From NCBI GenBank assembly GCA_004154925.1, contig QJNS01000023.1, positions 310,001 through 374,000 on the forward strand: a stretch of DNA of 64,000 nt, read 5' to 3'. The DNA is from Monosporascus cannonballus (taxonomy: Eukaryota; Ascomycota; Sordariomycetes; Xylariales). The notes below the pieces were generated by a model, which saw nothing but the letters and a program-made list of their open reading frames with translations, was not told the origin of the DNA and did no database searches. This document shows, one piece after another, positions 36,486 to 48,179 of the stretch. The stretch's first letter is position 1. Each line of letters starts with the position of its first letter. Both the position numbers and the translations under genes were made by a program.

Positions 36486-37329
36486 TTTTTGTAAAAACAT
36501 ATCCGATAAATTTATTTATAAATATTTATTATAAAAAGTTTACCAGGTTAATTATGTAAATATATAAATATAATAATAATAAAAGCTTAATTAATTATTA
36601 TTAATTTTATATATTAAATAATATATATAAATTTGGAATATATTATTATAATTTAAATTTTCCTTTTAAATTATAAATTAGTATTTTATATATATAGCTT
36701 ATTTTATTAAGTACGGGGTTTTTTTAAGGTTATTAACCTTTCCGGTTTTATATAGTTATTAATAAATATATATATATTAAATTTAATAACGAACAAAATA
36801 TAATTACTTTGGTTTATTATTATAAAATTATTATAAGATCAAATATTATCCTGTTATAATATAAGTTTTATACTTTTTGATATTTTAAATTTGTTAATTA
36901 TTATTTACCCCGTTAATTTAATTCCTTATTGCTAAATATTATAATATAATCGTATATTTATTAACTTTCCGTATTTCCTAATAATATATAAAATATAAGT
37001 TTATTTAAGTTTGTTAAAAAAAAACTTTATTACCTTTTTCCCCTTTTTTTATAAAAACGTTTATAATATTTAGAATTTGGTAAAAGTTCACAGTAATATT
37101 ATTAATAAGGATAAATAAAATAAGGTTTTTTAATTTCCGATCTTAATATTATTAATTTAATTTTAAAATTAAAATTAATTATCCGTATCGTTTTTATATT
37201 TTTTTAATAACGTACGTACGATAAAAAAATTGTTAATATCGTAAGTTCGAATATTAATATTTAAGCGGAATTTACGTTATTTTAATATTAGCTTAAACGC
37301 GGAATCTTATATCTGAATAATAACGGGGC
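36486..37329. other. AT-rich spacer
   Basis: No supported frame or repeat. Confidence 0.45.
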
Positions 37330-37510
37330 GGCGATGTAATTATATTATATTTATTAAGAAATAAATATATAGTTTTTAAGATTATATTAATTTATAAAAA
37401 ATTAAAAAGCGTTAATTTTATTTGCTATAAGTAATTTATTAATATAGGGCTTTTAGGTTCCGATATTATTATTTAATAAAAAGGGGAGGTTTTTTTCTAC
37501 GATAAATTAA
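37330..37510 (+). repeat. Dispersed repeat R5, copy C
   Basis: Direct match to 20215-20405, with ATAAATATATAGTTTTTAAG, AAAAAGCGTTAATTTTA, ATATAGGGCTTTTAGGTTCC and AATAAAAAGGGGAGG. It ends next to the decayed gene at 37.51-38.26 kb, whose 3' end faces it. Confidence 0.65.
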
Positions 37511-38261
37511 GATTTATTAATTTGACGGGCGGTTTTTGCGTTATTATAAATATAATTTCGACGTTTTAAAACCTGGTTTTGGGCCAATATAGCAATAATA
37601 AACCTCCAGCCCCTAAGGCGTGGGCATGTTACGATTATTATTAGTTCGCTAATAAGGCCTATCGTTATGTTAATCGCTTAAATAATTTTTGTTGGCATTT
37701 TTTGGGTTAACGATTTGCCCTGGCCTGGAACCTTAATAATTATTTTTTTCGCCCTTATTTCTATAAATTAGTTTATAATAATATGATTATATTTTAAATA
37801 TAATGCGGACCGGCGCATAATTAATTAAGTAATTAAGTTAAACGTATAGGCGTTGCCGTTATAAATAAGTTTTTTTTTGCCGTAATTCTGCATACTATAT
37901 ATAATACGAACTTCGATTATTCCATTATTACGTATTTGTGCAAAACCCCGGATATGGTTATATTTATATTTTCCCTTTGTAATTTATCGTTAATATGCGG
38001 GTTATTTATATTAAGCTTAAGAAATACAGAAGTTATGGTCGCCATAATAATACCGTTATCCGCAATCTTGGCGAATTTTCCGTTAATATCCGGGCTGTTA
38101 TATTGCGTATCGGTTACGTATATAATTTCGATCTTTATGTTATGTTTGGCCATAATTTAGGCTTAATTTATCGCGCGGTTATAAGGGCTTATTCGTACCC
38201 GAGCCGATATTGCTGGATATGCCGAGAACGAAGCTGCCGGACGGCCCCCCCCGTAAGTTAG
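37511..38261 (-). pseudogene. Decayed coding region, unknown product
   Basis: From 38261 downwards the minus-strand frame reads GGRPAASFSAYPAISARVR, then MAKHNIKIEIIYVTDTQYNS, PDINGKFAKIADNGIIMAT, LKLNINNPHINDKLQ and ITISGVLHKYVIME. After a frame change it continues with VRIIYSMQNYGKKKLIYNG, KVPGQGKSLTQKMPTK and LRGWRFIIAILAQNQVLK. Overlapping plus-strand open frames at 37936-38160 and 37995-38261 are judged shadows because they are hydrophobic and lack charged stretches. The GQGKSLT stretch resembles a P-loop only superficially. R6 copy A lies just upstream. Family unknown. Confidence 0.4.
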
Positions 38262-38284
38262 GATAAATTAATACGGTTCCTTAC

Positions 38285-38580
38285 AGGGTCGTAAAGATTT
38301 TAATAAAGTAAAATATTTGTAAAAACGTTTGTTTTCGATAAAATGGCTATATAATAATAAAGCCGTCCAATAATTGGATTAAAATATTTAGCCTATATAT
38401 CTTTAAATAATTTAATAATTTCGTAAAATAACGTTATTATGTAATATAAAAGGCGAATAAACGTAATTATGGGGTTAATTACTGCCGGTAAGTTATATTT
38501 TAAGAATTTAAAAAAAGATTAAATACCGTATTTTTATATTTTAGCTAATATTATATATTTAAATGTTAAACGTACGGCTT
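38285..38580. repeat. Dispersed repeat R6, copy A
   Basis: Matches 59340-59815. Shared blocks are ATTTTAATAAAGTAAAATATT, AAAATGGC(T/C)ATATAATAATAAA, CAATAATTGGATT or TAATAATTGGATT, TTTTTAAATAATTTAATAATTT, AAATAACGTTATTATGTAATAT, AATAAACGTAATTATGGGG, AAATACCGTA(T/C)TTTTATAT and GTTTAAATGTT-like ends. Copy A lacks about 150 bases present in copy B. In both places a minus-strand relic gene starts just beyond the left end. Confidence 0.65.
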
Positions 38581-38759
38581 AACGTTTAGGATAAAAATAA
38601 ACGCATTATTTATTATAAAATAATAAAGTTAAACAAATATTATCGTTTATTAATTAAGGTAATATTATTAAGGTAATTAACCAAATTAACGATTTAACGT
38701 ATCTTATTTATATTAATTTAAAAATAATACGATTTTTAAATATATATTATTATTAATTA

Positions 38760-39480
38760 ATTAAATAAAATATTATAATTGCATTTAATATTTTGTCCGT
38801 ATCCATAAGCGTTTCCGAAAATATATCTTAATAATTTATTATTTTTTTGAATATGTTAATTAGATTTTACGGGTTATCCTTAAAAAATCTTATTTGTTAA
38901 TATTCCGGCGCCTAATTATCGGATATGATATTTTTATTGTAAATATATAAAAAAATTATTTTTATATGTCCAGCGGCATAGGCGACAAAGGTTTATTCCT
39001 ATTCGGAAATATCGCGCATACGGAGTAATTTAGCCTTGGTTAATACCTTGGCGGTGTTGAAAAAGTACTTGCCATCGGGACTTTCGGTAGCGACGGTAAT
39101 GATATTGGTATTAACGCCGACGTTACGTACGAATTCGCGGAATAAAAAGCCTACGGGTTTTTTGGCGTAATCGAACCCAGGTAATAAGGTATTATTAATT
39201 AAAAAAATAAAATATATTAATTTACCGTATAGCCGGATAGTAAAAAAATAAGGAAATTATTATAAGTTAAAATAAATAACGTAACTTTTTACCAAATTTC
39301 CTTAGGATAAAATATATTTGATATTAACCGTTTTGTTAGGGAGATATTAAAAACGAATTGTTTTTAAATTATTACCGCGCGTAAGTTATCGGAAAAATGC
39401 GATTTGAATAATATTAATTATTTGTTTTATTATTATTTTCCTTAAAGTAATACAGATTTTCTTTTAAAAAGTTCAAAAAT
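38760..39480 (-). pseudogene. Decayed gene with well preserved core, unknown product
   Basis: From 39480 downwards one minus-strand frame reads IRFxYLPNKTVNIKYILS, GNLVKSYVIYFNL, FFTIRLYGKLIYF, then the hardly mutated core at 39187-39002: LLPGFDYAKKPVGFLFREF, VRNVGVNTNIITVATESPD, GKYFFNTAKVLTKAKLLRMR. Beyond a TAG it continues TFVAYAAGH, then FFKDNP and DIFSETLMDTDKILNAII. The core has near-normal base composition and no stop in 62 codons, while both flanks are RIP-mutated, so it is a patch that escaped. No family was recognised. Confidence 0.55.
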
Positions 39481-40495
39481 TTAATAAATAAAAAAAGTAA
39501 TATAATATAATTAAATAAATATAAGTAAGGGGATAATATACGAATTAATAAGGCGTAATTTGGGAAAATAAGGAATTAAAGGTAAAATAAAATTTAATAA
39601 AAAAAAAAATAAAAAAAATAGGTACGGGGCTTATATGTTAACATAAGTAGATATACGTATTGCGCTATAAAGCCTAGGGCCTTCCAATTTGTATATAAAG
39701 ATATAAATCCGTATATAATTTCCGTATTTATAAAATAAAAATATATTACGGGATTTGTAAAAATATAATATCCGGTAAATTTATTATATAAAAAATTAGT
39801 TCGTAACCGTTAGCTAATTATAATTAATTTATTTTATTTATCTTTAAATAATTTAATTTAATTTATTTTTACGTAATATTTGCATTACGAATTAGGCCGT
39901 TTACGCCAGTTTTCGTATAATTGCCATAACCGGTAAAATAACGATAACTTTTTGTCGAATTTTTTGATAAAGTACTTTATTACCTTATTATTTAACGGAT
40001 TATAGGGTCGTATACCGATTATCGAAGCTCTAGATAATAATAATTTATAGTATAAACGATTTAATAACGTATAAGTGCCTTTAGAAAATGTTATCCAAGT
40101 TCATCGCCTTAAGTTATTACGTTCGAATATATAAGGAGGGGCTTTTTTTTGCGTATATAGGTTCGTATGTACAAAGGTTTATATTAACTGTTGCCGTATA
40201 GCTCATAATCGGGATCTAAATATGTATTTATTTTCCTTTACCAGCGTTTCGTTTTTTTCGTAAATTTATGTCGGTAACGTTATACGTAAACCCGTATTGC
40301 AAAATAAACGTATATTATTTTTACAAAGCCTTAAACGTATACGTATATTTTATATAGGCAATTATTAAACGTAAATATAATTAAAGGTTAAATTAAAATC
40401 GAGATCCTTATTATTAATCCGAATAACATAACGATTACCGCAAATTTATTAATCCCGGCCTTAGCGCTGCGGAGTTTATATAAATAATATCCTAG
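39481..40495. other. AT-rich spacer with GC-richer pieces
   Basis: Pieces at 39880-40260 are GC-richer and may be the 5' part of the relic that follows, but no frame could be chosen. Confidence 0.35.
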
Positions 40496-40867
40496 AATAA
40501 TAATAATTCGTCCTTAATAAATAATTTAATAAGATCTTTGGTTTATTCCGTAAACGGACGACCGAAAAATATAAATTTAGTTAAATTTTGCGATAAAGGA
40601 CCAGGTTACGGAAAGATACAAATTAATAAATTCGATTATAAGCAATATATCGTTACCTCTTTAATACCCGTATTCGAGGATCGGCGAGGGCAGGATTATG
40701 GCGAACTAAGGCAGGGCTCGGTCTAAGGGGCCTATGTAACTTTCCGAGAAAACCAATTTATGCTATATAATATCGGGCTGGCGAAACCTAAACATAAGGC
40801 GAAATCATATTCGGATTATTACAAAGTTATATCCGCCCCGGTTAAAACGGAAATAAACGTAAAATAA
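40496..40867 (+). pseudogene. Nearly open coding fragment, unknown product
   Basis: A plus-strand frame of 124 codons with only one internal stop besides the first codon. It reads SLINNLIRSLVYSVNGRPKN, LVKFCDKGPGYGKIQINKF, DYKQYIVTSLIPVFEDRRGQ, DYGELRQGSV, then TAA (probably mutated TGG or CAA), GAYVTFRENQFMLYNIGLA, KPKHKAKSYSDYYKVI and APVKTEINVK-stop. An ATG at 40538 gives a 62-codon open frame but is probably internal. Mixed charged composition suggests a soluble protein. Family unknown. Confidence 0.55.
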
Positions 40868-41367
40868 TTATTATGCAAGTTTTATTATATATTTTTATTT
40901 ATAATATTTATTTTTATATTTATTAATACGTCGTTTTACGCGGACCTAATTTTCGATATTACTTACCCCTTATTTACGTCCGTAATCCGGCTCCTTTATA
41001 TCGATTAAAATCCGTTTTTTCCCGTTAAAATCTATGTAAATAAAATTAATAATTAATCCTTTTTTTAATTATAAGTTATTTTACGGGATTTTTTGACAGG
41101 CCTCGCCGAAATTATTATATCTCCTAATATTAATCTTAAATCCTAATTAATATTACATCCGTACCCAAATATTTTGTTATGTCGTAAATAATAAATATGG
41201 CACTAGATCGTAATTTTCGTCGAGGACGAACGGCGGAATATGCATAAATCTGCCATTAATCCATTATTACCCCTTCCGTTTTATATTATATTAATTCATA
41301 TTAAATAATAACGATTTAGTTATTATATATGCGGATGGTTATTTAGGTTTATATTTTCCAACTTTAA
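40868..41367. other. Spacer, no supported gene
   Basis: GC-richer pieces at 40930-41010 and 41150-41280 but all frames are broken. Confidence 0.4.
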
Positions 41368-41571
41368 TTAAAAAACGATAATTTTCTTAATTTTCGTAAT
41401 ATAATTTATAATAGCCGTAAATAAATTATTATTCGAATTTTCCAATCCAAAATAAAAATAATTAACAAAATAATGTTTTATTTGGTAAAAAACAAAGTTC
41501 AAATTTTGATACGTATAGGGGAATCTTTTCTGCCTACGCAAAATTAAGGTATAAGGTATATAAAGTTTCAA
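41368..41571 (-). pseudogene. Short surviving open frame, unknown product
   Basis: 67 codons without internal stop: MKLYIPYTLILRRQKRFPYT, then NLNFVFYQIKHYFVNYFYF, GLENSNNNLFTAIIN and KIKKIIVF. It keeps CAA/CAG codons. A fragment of a larger decayed gene is the likeliest reading. Confidence 0.3.
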
Positions 41572-41859
41572 TTTTTAATATTTCGCCAATATAATCCATT
41601 CGAATTTTATTAACGTATATTTAATATTTATCGGCATAACGGAAAAATAAATTAATAATAAGTAAATAAAACGTTAATATTTTTTAATAAAACGTAACTT
41701 TTATAACGTTTTTAAAATTTGCAGCGGAATAAAAGTAATTTACGGTATTATGCAAATTTAAATAAGAAAATAATATAACCAGCCGTAAAATAAATCCTTA
41801 AAGGGAAATTGGTTATTAAATAATAAATTAATAAATTTTACGAAGTAAACGGTTAAAAT

Positions 41860-42258
41860 ATATTAAAGTTAGATTTTCCGAAAAACTATATAAATATTTT
41901 TATTTCGGTATATTATTTCTGTTTTTAAGGTATAACCGTAACGATATATAAATTGTAATTATTATTTATTTATTTTTGTTCGTTTTGAATTTTTTTAGGC
42001 GTTAACGGATATTACAAAAGGCCCGGTTATTTTTATTATAAGACCTATATATTTATATTGTTTACCCTGCCGGGCCTAAATCTCCGAAATAAGTTTACTA
42101 AGATTAATAAGTATATAAATTTAAATAATATAACCGTAATACGCGTTATATTCTTTATAAAATATATTTTTTTTATTACAATAAGTATAAATAATTATAA
42201 GATTACTTGTTTAATATGCGGAATATTTAGTTATTATTGGCTTATTATAATTAAATAA
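41860..42258 (+). pseudogene. Decayed coding fragment, last 87 codons stop-free
   Basis: A plus-strand frame from LDFPKNYINIFISVYYF to a TAA. The first part has TAA/TGA stops. The second, from about 41995, is open for 87 codons: GVNGYYKRPGYFYYKTYIF, FTLPGLNLRNKFTKIN, NITVIRVIFFIKYIFFITI and KITCLICGIFSYYWLIII. It is hydrophobic and possibly membrane-spanning. One minus-strand frame over the same bases is also fairly open, so strand is not settled. Confidence 0.35.
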
Positions 42259-42281
42259 AGTTATTCGGAAATTGCGTAAAG

Positions 42282-42785
42282 TTAAAAAGTGGACGGACTT
42301 AAAAGCAAATATCCAAAATTAAAATAATTTTATTTTAAATAAAAAAATTGGCGTAGCTTATAAATAAAATAATTTCGTATTAAAAGGAGGATTTGGCGTA
42401 AGTTTTATTAAGTTCGTATTTTGGTTAAATACGAAAATAACGGATTATAATTTTAAGCCTTAATTTAAATATATTAATATAGGTAATTATAATTAAATTA
42501 ATAATTTATATCGGATTTTACCTGAAGTTTTTTCGACTTAAAAAGGATAATACGTTATTAAAAACCGATTTTCGGATTATTAAAAAATGGAAGTTTGGCA
42601 AAATAATTAGGACTGGCAAATATTACTTGCCTAATGCCTAGGTGGTTTTTTAAAACGTAAATAATCTTAATTTTTGACGCCCGGTTAATACCGAGGAACT
42701 TGATATATTTAAGGTTGTTTATGTCCGAGAGAAAGGCCATATACCGAACCCCGTCGATGTAGATATAACGAGCCCAAATATTTAG
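42282..42785 (-). pseudogene. F-box-protein-like C-terminal region, decayed
   Basis: A minus-strand frame of 168 codons: NIWARYIYIDGVRYMAFLSD, then INRASKIKIIYVLKNHLGIR, QVIFASPNYFAKLPFFNNP, then after TAATAA RIILFKSKKLQVKSDINY, FSYLTKIRT and LRQILLLIRNYFIYKLRQF. The pairing of a Y(I/V)xIDGVRY strand with VYV..DHLGIRQVIF (here IIYVLKNHLGIRQVIF) resembles lineage-expanded ascomycete F-box proteins, from memory and without a search. The F-box itself would lie upstream, above 42.8 kb, and was not recognised. The first 60-odd codons after the ATG at 42740 have no stop. Confidence 0.45.
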
Positions 42786-43859
42786 TAAAATATTTATATC
42801 GTTATTTGAACTATAGCGAATACGCCAAAATTCCTAAATAATACTTAAAGCATATTTGCAAATAAATTCCTTTATAATTATAAAACGAAATTTTATTAAC
42901 AACTTAGTATAAAAGTTTTTTAATTTATTCCTTAATAAAGATTAAATCCTAAAGAATTATTTTCGATTATTAAATAGTATAAATTCGAAAATATATATGA
43001 TAGCATAGTAAAACGGATACGACGCAAAATTAAGGTATTTAATATAATAACCAAGGGTTTATCCGTTATAATAATAATAAGAATTCGAATAAGTACGAAA
43101 GTTTAATCGTAGATTTTTATTTCGATAGTTAATAAAGTTATAAGGGAATCCCGAGGATAAACGACTATTTATACTTATTTTTTTTAATATTAACGTTTTT
43201 AATTCCTAAATAAATCCGTTTATCCGTAACGACGTTTTAAAATAATCCCAGGTAGTTTTTAATAAATAACCAGATTTATATCCGATTTTGTTAATTTTAT
43301 AATGTAATATATTTTATTATGTATAAACTTTATTTTTTTGATATTTCGCATAAGATTTCGATCGATATATTCCCCGAAACGGCGGAAAAAGTTATTATAT
43401 ATTCCCATAAGGGGATTATTAGGTTTTGGCCTTGTTTTTAATGCTTTAATTTAATAATATCGGCTTATAAGGTACTTAGGTACGTAAAGTTAATATTACC
43501 AATTTTGCGGATATAATTTATATGTTAACGTTTTTTTGAATTTGGATTATGTTACATATTTACGCCTTTATTTAATTACTTATTTAATATGGGATAGTTA
43601 TGTCGGTATATCCGGGAAAAAATTTATTTCGTAAATTAGGTAATAATTTGCGATAAACCTTATAAGGATAAAAAAAATTAAGTTTATTAAATTAGATTAT
43701 AAGGCGATAACCGGATTAAAGGGCTTAAATAACTTATTATTTTCCTGTAAAACGTATATATGCTAATTAAAGTTAATAATTCGTTATTTTATTTAAGTCG
43801 GGATAACGTATTATTTTAGCCTTAAAATCGTCCCTTATAGTTCGCCTTAATTTTTTATC
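42786..43859. other. Region probably belonging to the F-box-like relic, undecoded
   Basis: AT-rich. Short minus-strand pieces can be read but no continuous frame was established. Confidence 0.3.
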
Positions 43860-44080
43860 CGTTAATAGCGCAGAAATAGTAATTATAACCCCTATTAGTT
43901 ATTTTTTATTTTCCGCCTTTTTTACGTCCGTTCTCCGAACTTAGATTACCTTATAACGGGGGCAGGGTTAGCGTTAATATTTTAGTTTAAGGCCTGGGTA
44001 AACGGCTTAGGCCGTCAGTTTTCCTTTTTAGCATTAATAAACCGAGAATTAACGAAATGTTTTTTGGATATAAGATTCGA
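43860..44080 (-). pseudogene. Decayed coding fragment, unknown product
   Basis: The minus-strand frame reads SRFINAKKEN, RPKPFTQALN, NINANPAPVIR, SKFGERT and KRRKIKNN, with every stop at a position where Gln is plausible. It is basic and Asn/Gln-rich. A second minus frame (GLLMLKRKTDGLSRLPRP) is also open, so the frame is not settled. It lies upstream of neither an identifiable gene nor a repeat. Confidence 0.3.
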
Positions 44081-44444
44081 ACCTTAAAGGTTATTTATGA
44101 ATTTCGCAAAAGTAATTAAATATTTTTTACAGATATTTAGGTAAGGATATAATAAGATCTAATTCGAAAAATAATTTGCCGAATGTTAACGGGTTATTTC
44201 GTTTATAAAAAATCGATTATTTGCATATAATTCCGATATTCCGATATTTAGGCGGATTTTAATATTAAGTGATTCGTATATTTTACGGGCATTATGTTAT
44301 TCGTAAAGCCGGGAATATACGTATTAAGCGAATTAATATAATTGGGATTCCTTATTGCATTATGTATTTTCGTTTTTTCCTGCTTATTTAAAATTTTTAA
44401 TTCGGATATGGCATGCTAATATTTTCCCGTTTTAATCTTTGAAT

Positions 44445-45377
44445 TTAATTAATGTTATTGCAATAACTTTAGCTGGTAAGGTTAAATATTTTGGTGTTTG
44501 TAGGAAAACCCTGAATTCTCTAAAGGTCCGTAAAGTTTCCATATATTATTAATATAGCCGTAAAGGATTATCAAGATTAATTTAAGCGGTTATAATAACA
44601 GCCGATTTTACGGCTTTTTTCCTTTTATTTCGTTTTCCGTAATTAACTTTTGCTTTTACGTTAGTTATTAAATAGATTTTAACTTTGTTTTTACCATAGT
44701 TGTAAAACTCCTTAACGATATTTTATTTTCCGTTATTTTGCGTTTTAAGCGTATAAGGACTGTTACCGAAATAAGTTATTAGTTTGAACGTAAATACCTT
44801 AGGATTTTATTATATAATTATATTTAGGGTATAAATATCTTTTATTTTATAATAATTTTGCCGTATTTTTATAATGCTTAGGTAAATACGGAAATTATTA
44901 TGCCGTATAATAACCAGTTACAAAATATTATAAAACTAATCGATAAATATTATTTTGGGAGGTATATTATTTATTATTATTAAAAGGAAAATAAAAAATA
45001 ATTTTTCCGTTAATTATTTGGGAATAAAATTCGGTATTTTGATATTGCTTTATATTTAATCCCAGTTTCGAAACTTGACGGAAATACCTAGTTATTGCTT
45101 GGCATAAAGCATTATAATAATTAACTGGTATAATATAAGGTTATTTTTGGTTTTAATATTTATTATAAAATATTTGCCAAGATTTTCCTAATATTCTTTA
45201 AGGTTATTTTTAATTAATTCGAAATTTTGTATAACTTTTTGTTCTTAACGAAAAATCCGTATATCCGTAAATTCCTCCGTAATACTATTAGGTATGGGAA
45301 TCCTAATCCAAAGTACGTATTGCCGTTAGTTTAATTCCTGCGAAATTTGGATAATGCCGGGTTCGTTTTATCGTTTT
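44445..45377 (-). pseudogene. RIP-inactivated gene of about 310 codons, unknown family
   Basis: One frame from 45377 to a TAA at 44447, with no frameshift: HYPNFAGIKLTAIRTLD, YYGGIYGYTDFSLRTKSYTK, ILGKSWQIFYNKY, YIIPVNYYNALCQAITRYF, RQVSKLGLNIKQYQNTEFYS, GKIIFYFPFNNNK, FPYLPKHYKNTAKLL and YLYPKYNYIIKS, then a Gln/Lys/Ser-rich tract full of TAA/TAG stops, and KSRKIGCYYNRLN ... IIYGNFTDL ... IQGFPTNTKIF. The density of stops in the tract fits a Gln-rich linker. No family was recognised. Confidence 0.5.
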
Positions 45378-46479
45378 GTTAAATAATTATAGTAAATAAT
45401 ATTATCGCCATTTATATATCCAACTTTATAAGTACTATTTATAAGGTTTAAAGTCGCCTATTTATATTGGTATTATTTTTTCGATTTATCGTCCTTTTTT
45501 GTTCGTATTTCACATTATTAATAAATATTGGTTTTTGCTATATTTTATTTAAATATTATTGCGGAAAACCCAGTTTATTAATAAAATTACTTAAGTTTAT
45601 CTTTAGATAAAAATGTAATTCCTTTTAATAACTTCGAACTTTTGTCTATTTTGAATATTGTATATTATGTGGTATTATATGGTATTATATGGTGGTGCGA
45701 ACTAGGAATTAAAGTTGCGAACGGCTTCGAAAAATGTACCTTCTTTTAATAATATATTAAATGTAACTTTTTGGTTTTATGCAGACCCGTTATAATTTAT
45801 TTTTTAATATGGGAGAATTTATAATGGAAATAACGTATTTATTATTTATTTTAGGTAATACTAATATTCTCGTAATATTTTTTTATATATTAATTTTAAA
45901 TGCCCGGATTTTTTTTAATTTGCCAAATTTTTGTATTAATTAATACTTAATATAGAATGTTTTTATTTTGCAAAATATTAAGAATTACGTACTTATATTA
46001 ACGAATTGTTTTTGGTTACAGTAGCCCCCTTAAATTTTATTTTTTATTAGCTTATAATAACCGAAAATCATATCCGTATATACGGTAAGAAAAACCTTTA
46101 AAATGTAATTATAATTATTTGCCATGCTTTTAGCATAATAAAGTCCTTATGTTTCCGATATATTAAATAAAAATTAATAATAATAAAGTAATTTACGGAA
46201 GGAGCGGCGCCGTTAACCAATTTATTATTTATATAATTTCGCCGGGGGGTATCGATTAAATACTTAATAGCTAGCTTATGGAAATATATATTTAAAATAT
46301 TATATATTAAAGTTTAACGTAAATAATGTTAAATATTAACGTATATTGTTTTATAAATATAACTAATATTTCCTTAATTACGGCTTTATATCCCTATTTA
46401 CAGATTTATTTAATTAGTCCTTATTATAAATAAATAACAAATTTCCGTCGAATTCTGGATTTGCCGTAAGTTATAATTT
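45378..46479. other. Spacer, no supported gene
   Basis: Contains a short direct repeat ATGGTATTATATGGTATTATATGG at about 45670-45693 (a TATGGTATTA unit repeated). No frame could be followed. Confidence 0.4.
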
Positions 46480-46740
46480 GCGTTATAAATTCTGTACGGT
46501 ATATGTTATCCCCAGGATGCCAAAAGGTGTTAATACGGAGATAACGGTAGATAAATAAAAAGAATAGGTTCCGACCGGAAGTTTTTACTAAAATTAAAGC
46601 CATTTTTCGGATTGCGGCCGTTGTATTTACGCGTTAATCAAGGTTATGGAAATAGACCGAGATCCCGTTAACGATAACTTACAAAATCAAAACCTTTTTA
46701 ATAATCCAGTGGATTAATTGATATATTGGACTTAACCTTT
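46480..46740 (+). pseudogene. Coding-like patch, frame unresolved
   Basis: GC-richer than its flanks. Two plus-strand frames are both fairly open: one reads GICYPQDAKRC then RKFLLKLKPFFGLRPLYLR, VNQGYGNRPRSR; the other reads SVRYMLSPGCQKVLIRR, NRFRPEVFTKIKAIFRIAA. A comparison with homologues would be needed to choose. No family was recognised. Confidence 0.3.
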
Positions 46741-47039
46741 ATTTTTAATCGTTTTTAATAAATTTTATATATTAATTACGGACATATACAAAATTAATTT
46801 TGGTAATTATAATAAAAAGAAACTTAAATTAAATTCCTATAATATAAAATAGGTTGGATTGGCCGAAATATACGAAATAATGCCTTGGCCTAAAGAATTC
46901 GATAATTTATTTAAGTAACCCATAAATAAAATAATACGTATATTTTTACTTAAAGGTAAATTTAAAATTAATATGGAAAGGAATTAATAATTTTATGATT
47001 GGTTCGGTACGCGTTAATATGGAAAATGATATTAGTTTT

Positions 47040-47520
47040 ATTTTTGCCTAGGGGCTTATGCGTTAATAGCAAAAATCCGTATTAACGTTATTATTTTTAT
47101 TATAACCGGCGCCGCTGAGATATTATAGGTATAATTTAATAAAAGCGATAAAAAAATGTTATTATAATAAGAGGCTAATTTAAAGTAGTAATAATCGAAA
47201 AAAATCCATATAAGAACGGTAAATTATATACTTATATATATCTAGGTGCGATTTTATAAGGAAGATTATTGGCATTAGTTAATTATTTAAAATAATTAGG
47301 CTTTTTATATTTCCGATAACTGGATTTATAAATTATTATTTAGTAAATGGATTATGTTAACCGAGAATATCTTATTAAAAGGATATTATAAATTATTTGT
47401 TGCAATTTGCCCAAATAATGCATCGTATATCTCCTATATAAAAGGATTATTTATAGGGGCGTTCGAACCGTTAAAAACCTTATAAGTAAAAGATAAGATT
47501 TTAATAAATATGTGAAGAAA
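47040..47520 (+). pseudogene. Decayed coding fragment, unknown product
   Basis: A plus-strand frame reads RGLCVNSKNPY, FKVVIIEKNPYKNGKLYTYI, YLGAIL, GRLLALVNYLK, then MDYVNREYLIKRIL, CIVYLLYKRIIYRGVRTV and KNLISKR. A second frame is open over the last 60 codons (KWIMLTENILLKGYYKLF). Stops are TAA/TAG. No family was recognised. Confidence 0.35.
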
Positions 47521-48179
47521 TATACGTAATATAATGATTTTTTAATTGGATTATTATTTTTTAATTAAGTGAAAATAATATGGGAATAATTAAGTTAAAT
47601 ATAAATAATAGGGTTAAGAATTTATTTTACCGTTATTTTAGGCGTTTTCCTTTTTTCAAAAATAACGCTTAAATTCGGGGCATAATAAATAAGTTAGCAA
47701 CCGAATAATATAACGTATGCAATTATACAAATCCCTTATTTTCGGTTTAATAAAAATTACCTTATTAATATAAGAACAAATATAAAGAAATATCTTTTTT
47801 TATATTTGTCCGGAGGTTTCCGCTTAGGACCCCTTTATAGAAAAACGTTAAATTAAGTATTTTTAATAACGTCGTATTTACGTAAATATTAGTTATAAGA
47901 TTTTAAATAATTTGGCAAATATATATGTTATGGCATACGATAAAGGAATTTTATTAAAAATATTAATTACGAAATTTGATTTTTAAACGTTAACGTATTA
48001 AATATCCGATTTAATTATATTTTTAAAAATTAAATTAAATCGTTTTTCCGTAAACGGCAAAAAATCCATATTTTGCTTTTTTTGCGTTATTATATATATT
48101 ATTATAATATTGCGTTATATTCCGCCAGTTCGTATTTGTTTACCCGTTTGTATATTAAATAAATTTTAAATATATATTT

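Noticed and set aside
37936..38261. Two overlapping plus-strand open frames of 74 and 88 codons
   Set aside because: They overlap each other and a minus-strand frame with better amino-acid composition; hydrophobic content is that of a reverse shadow.
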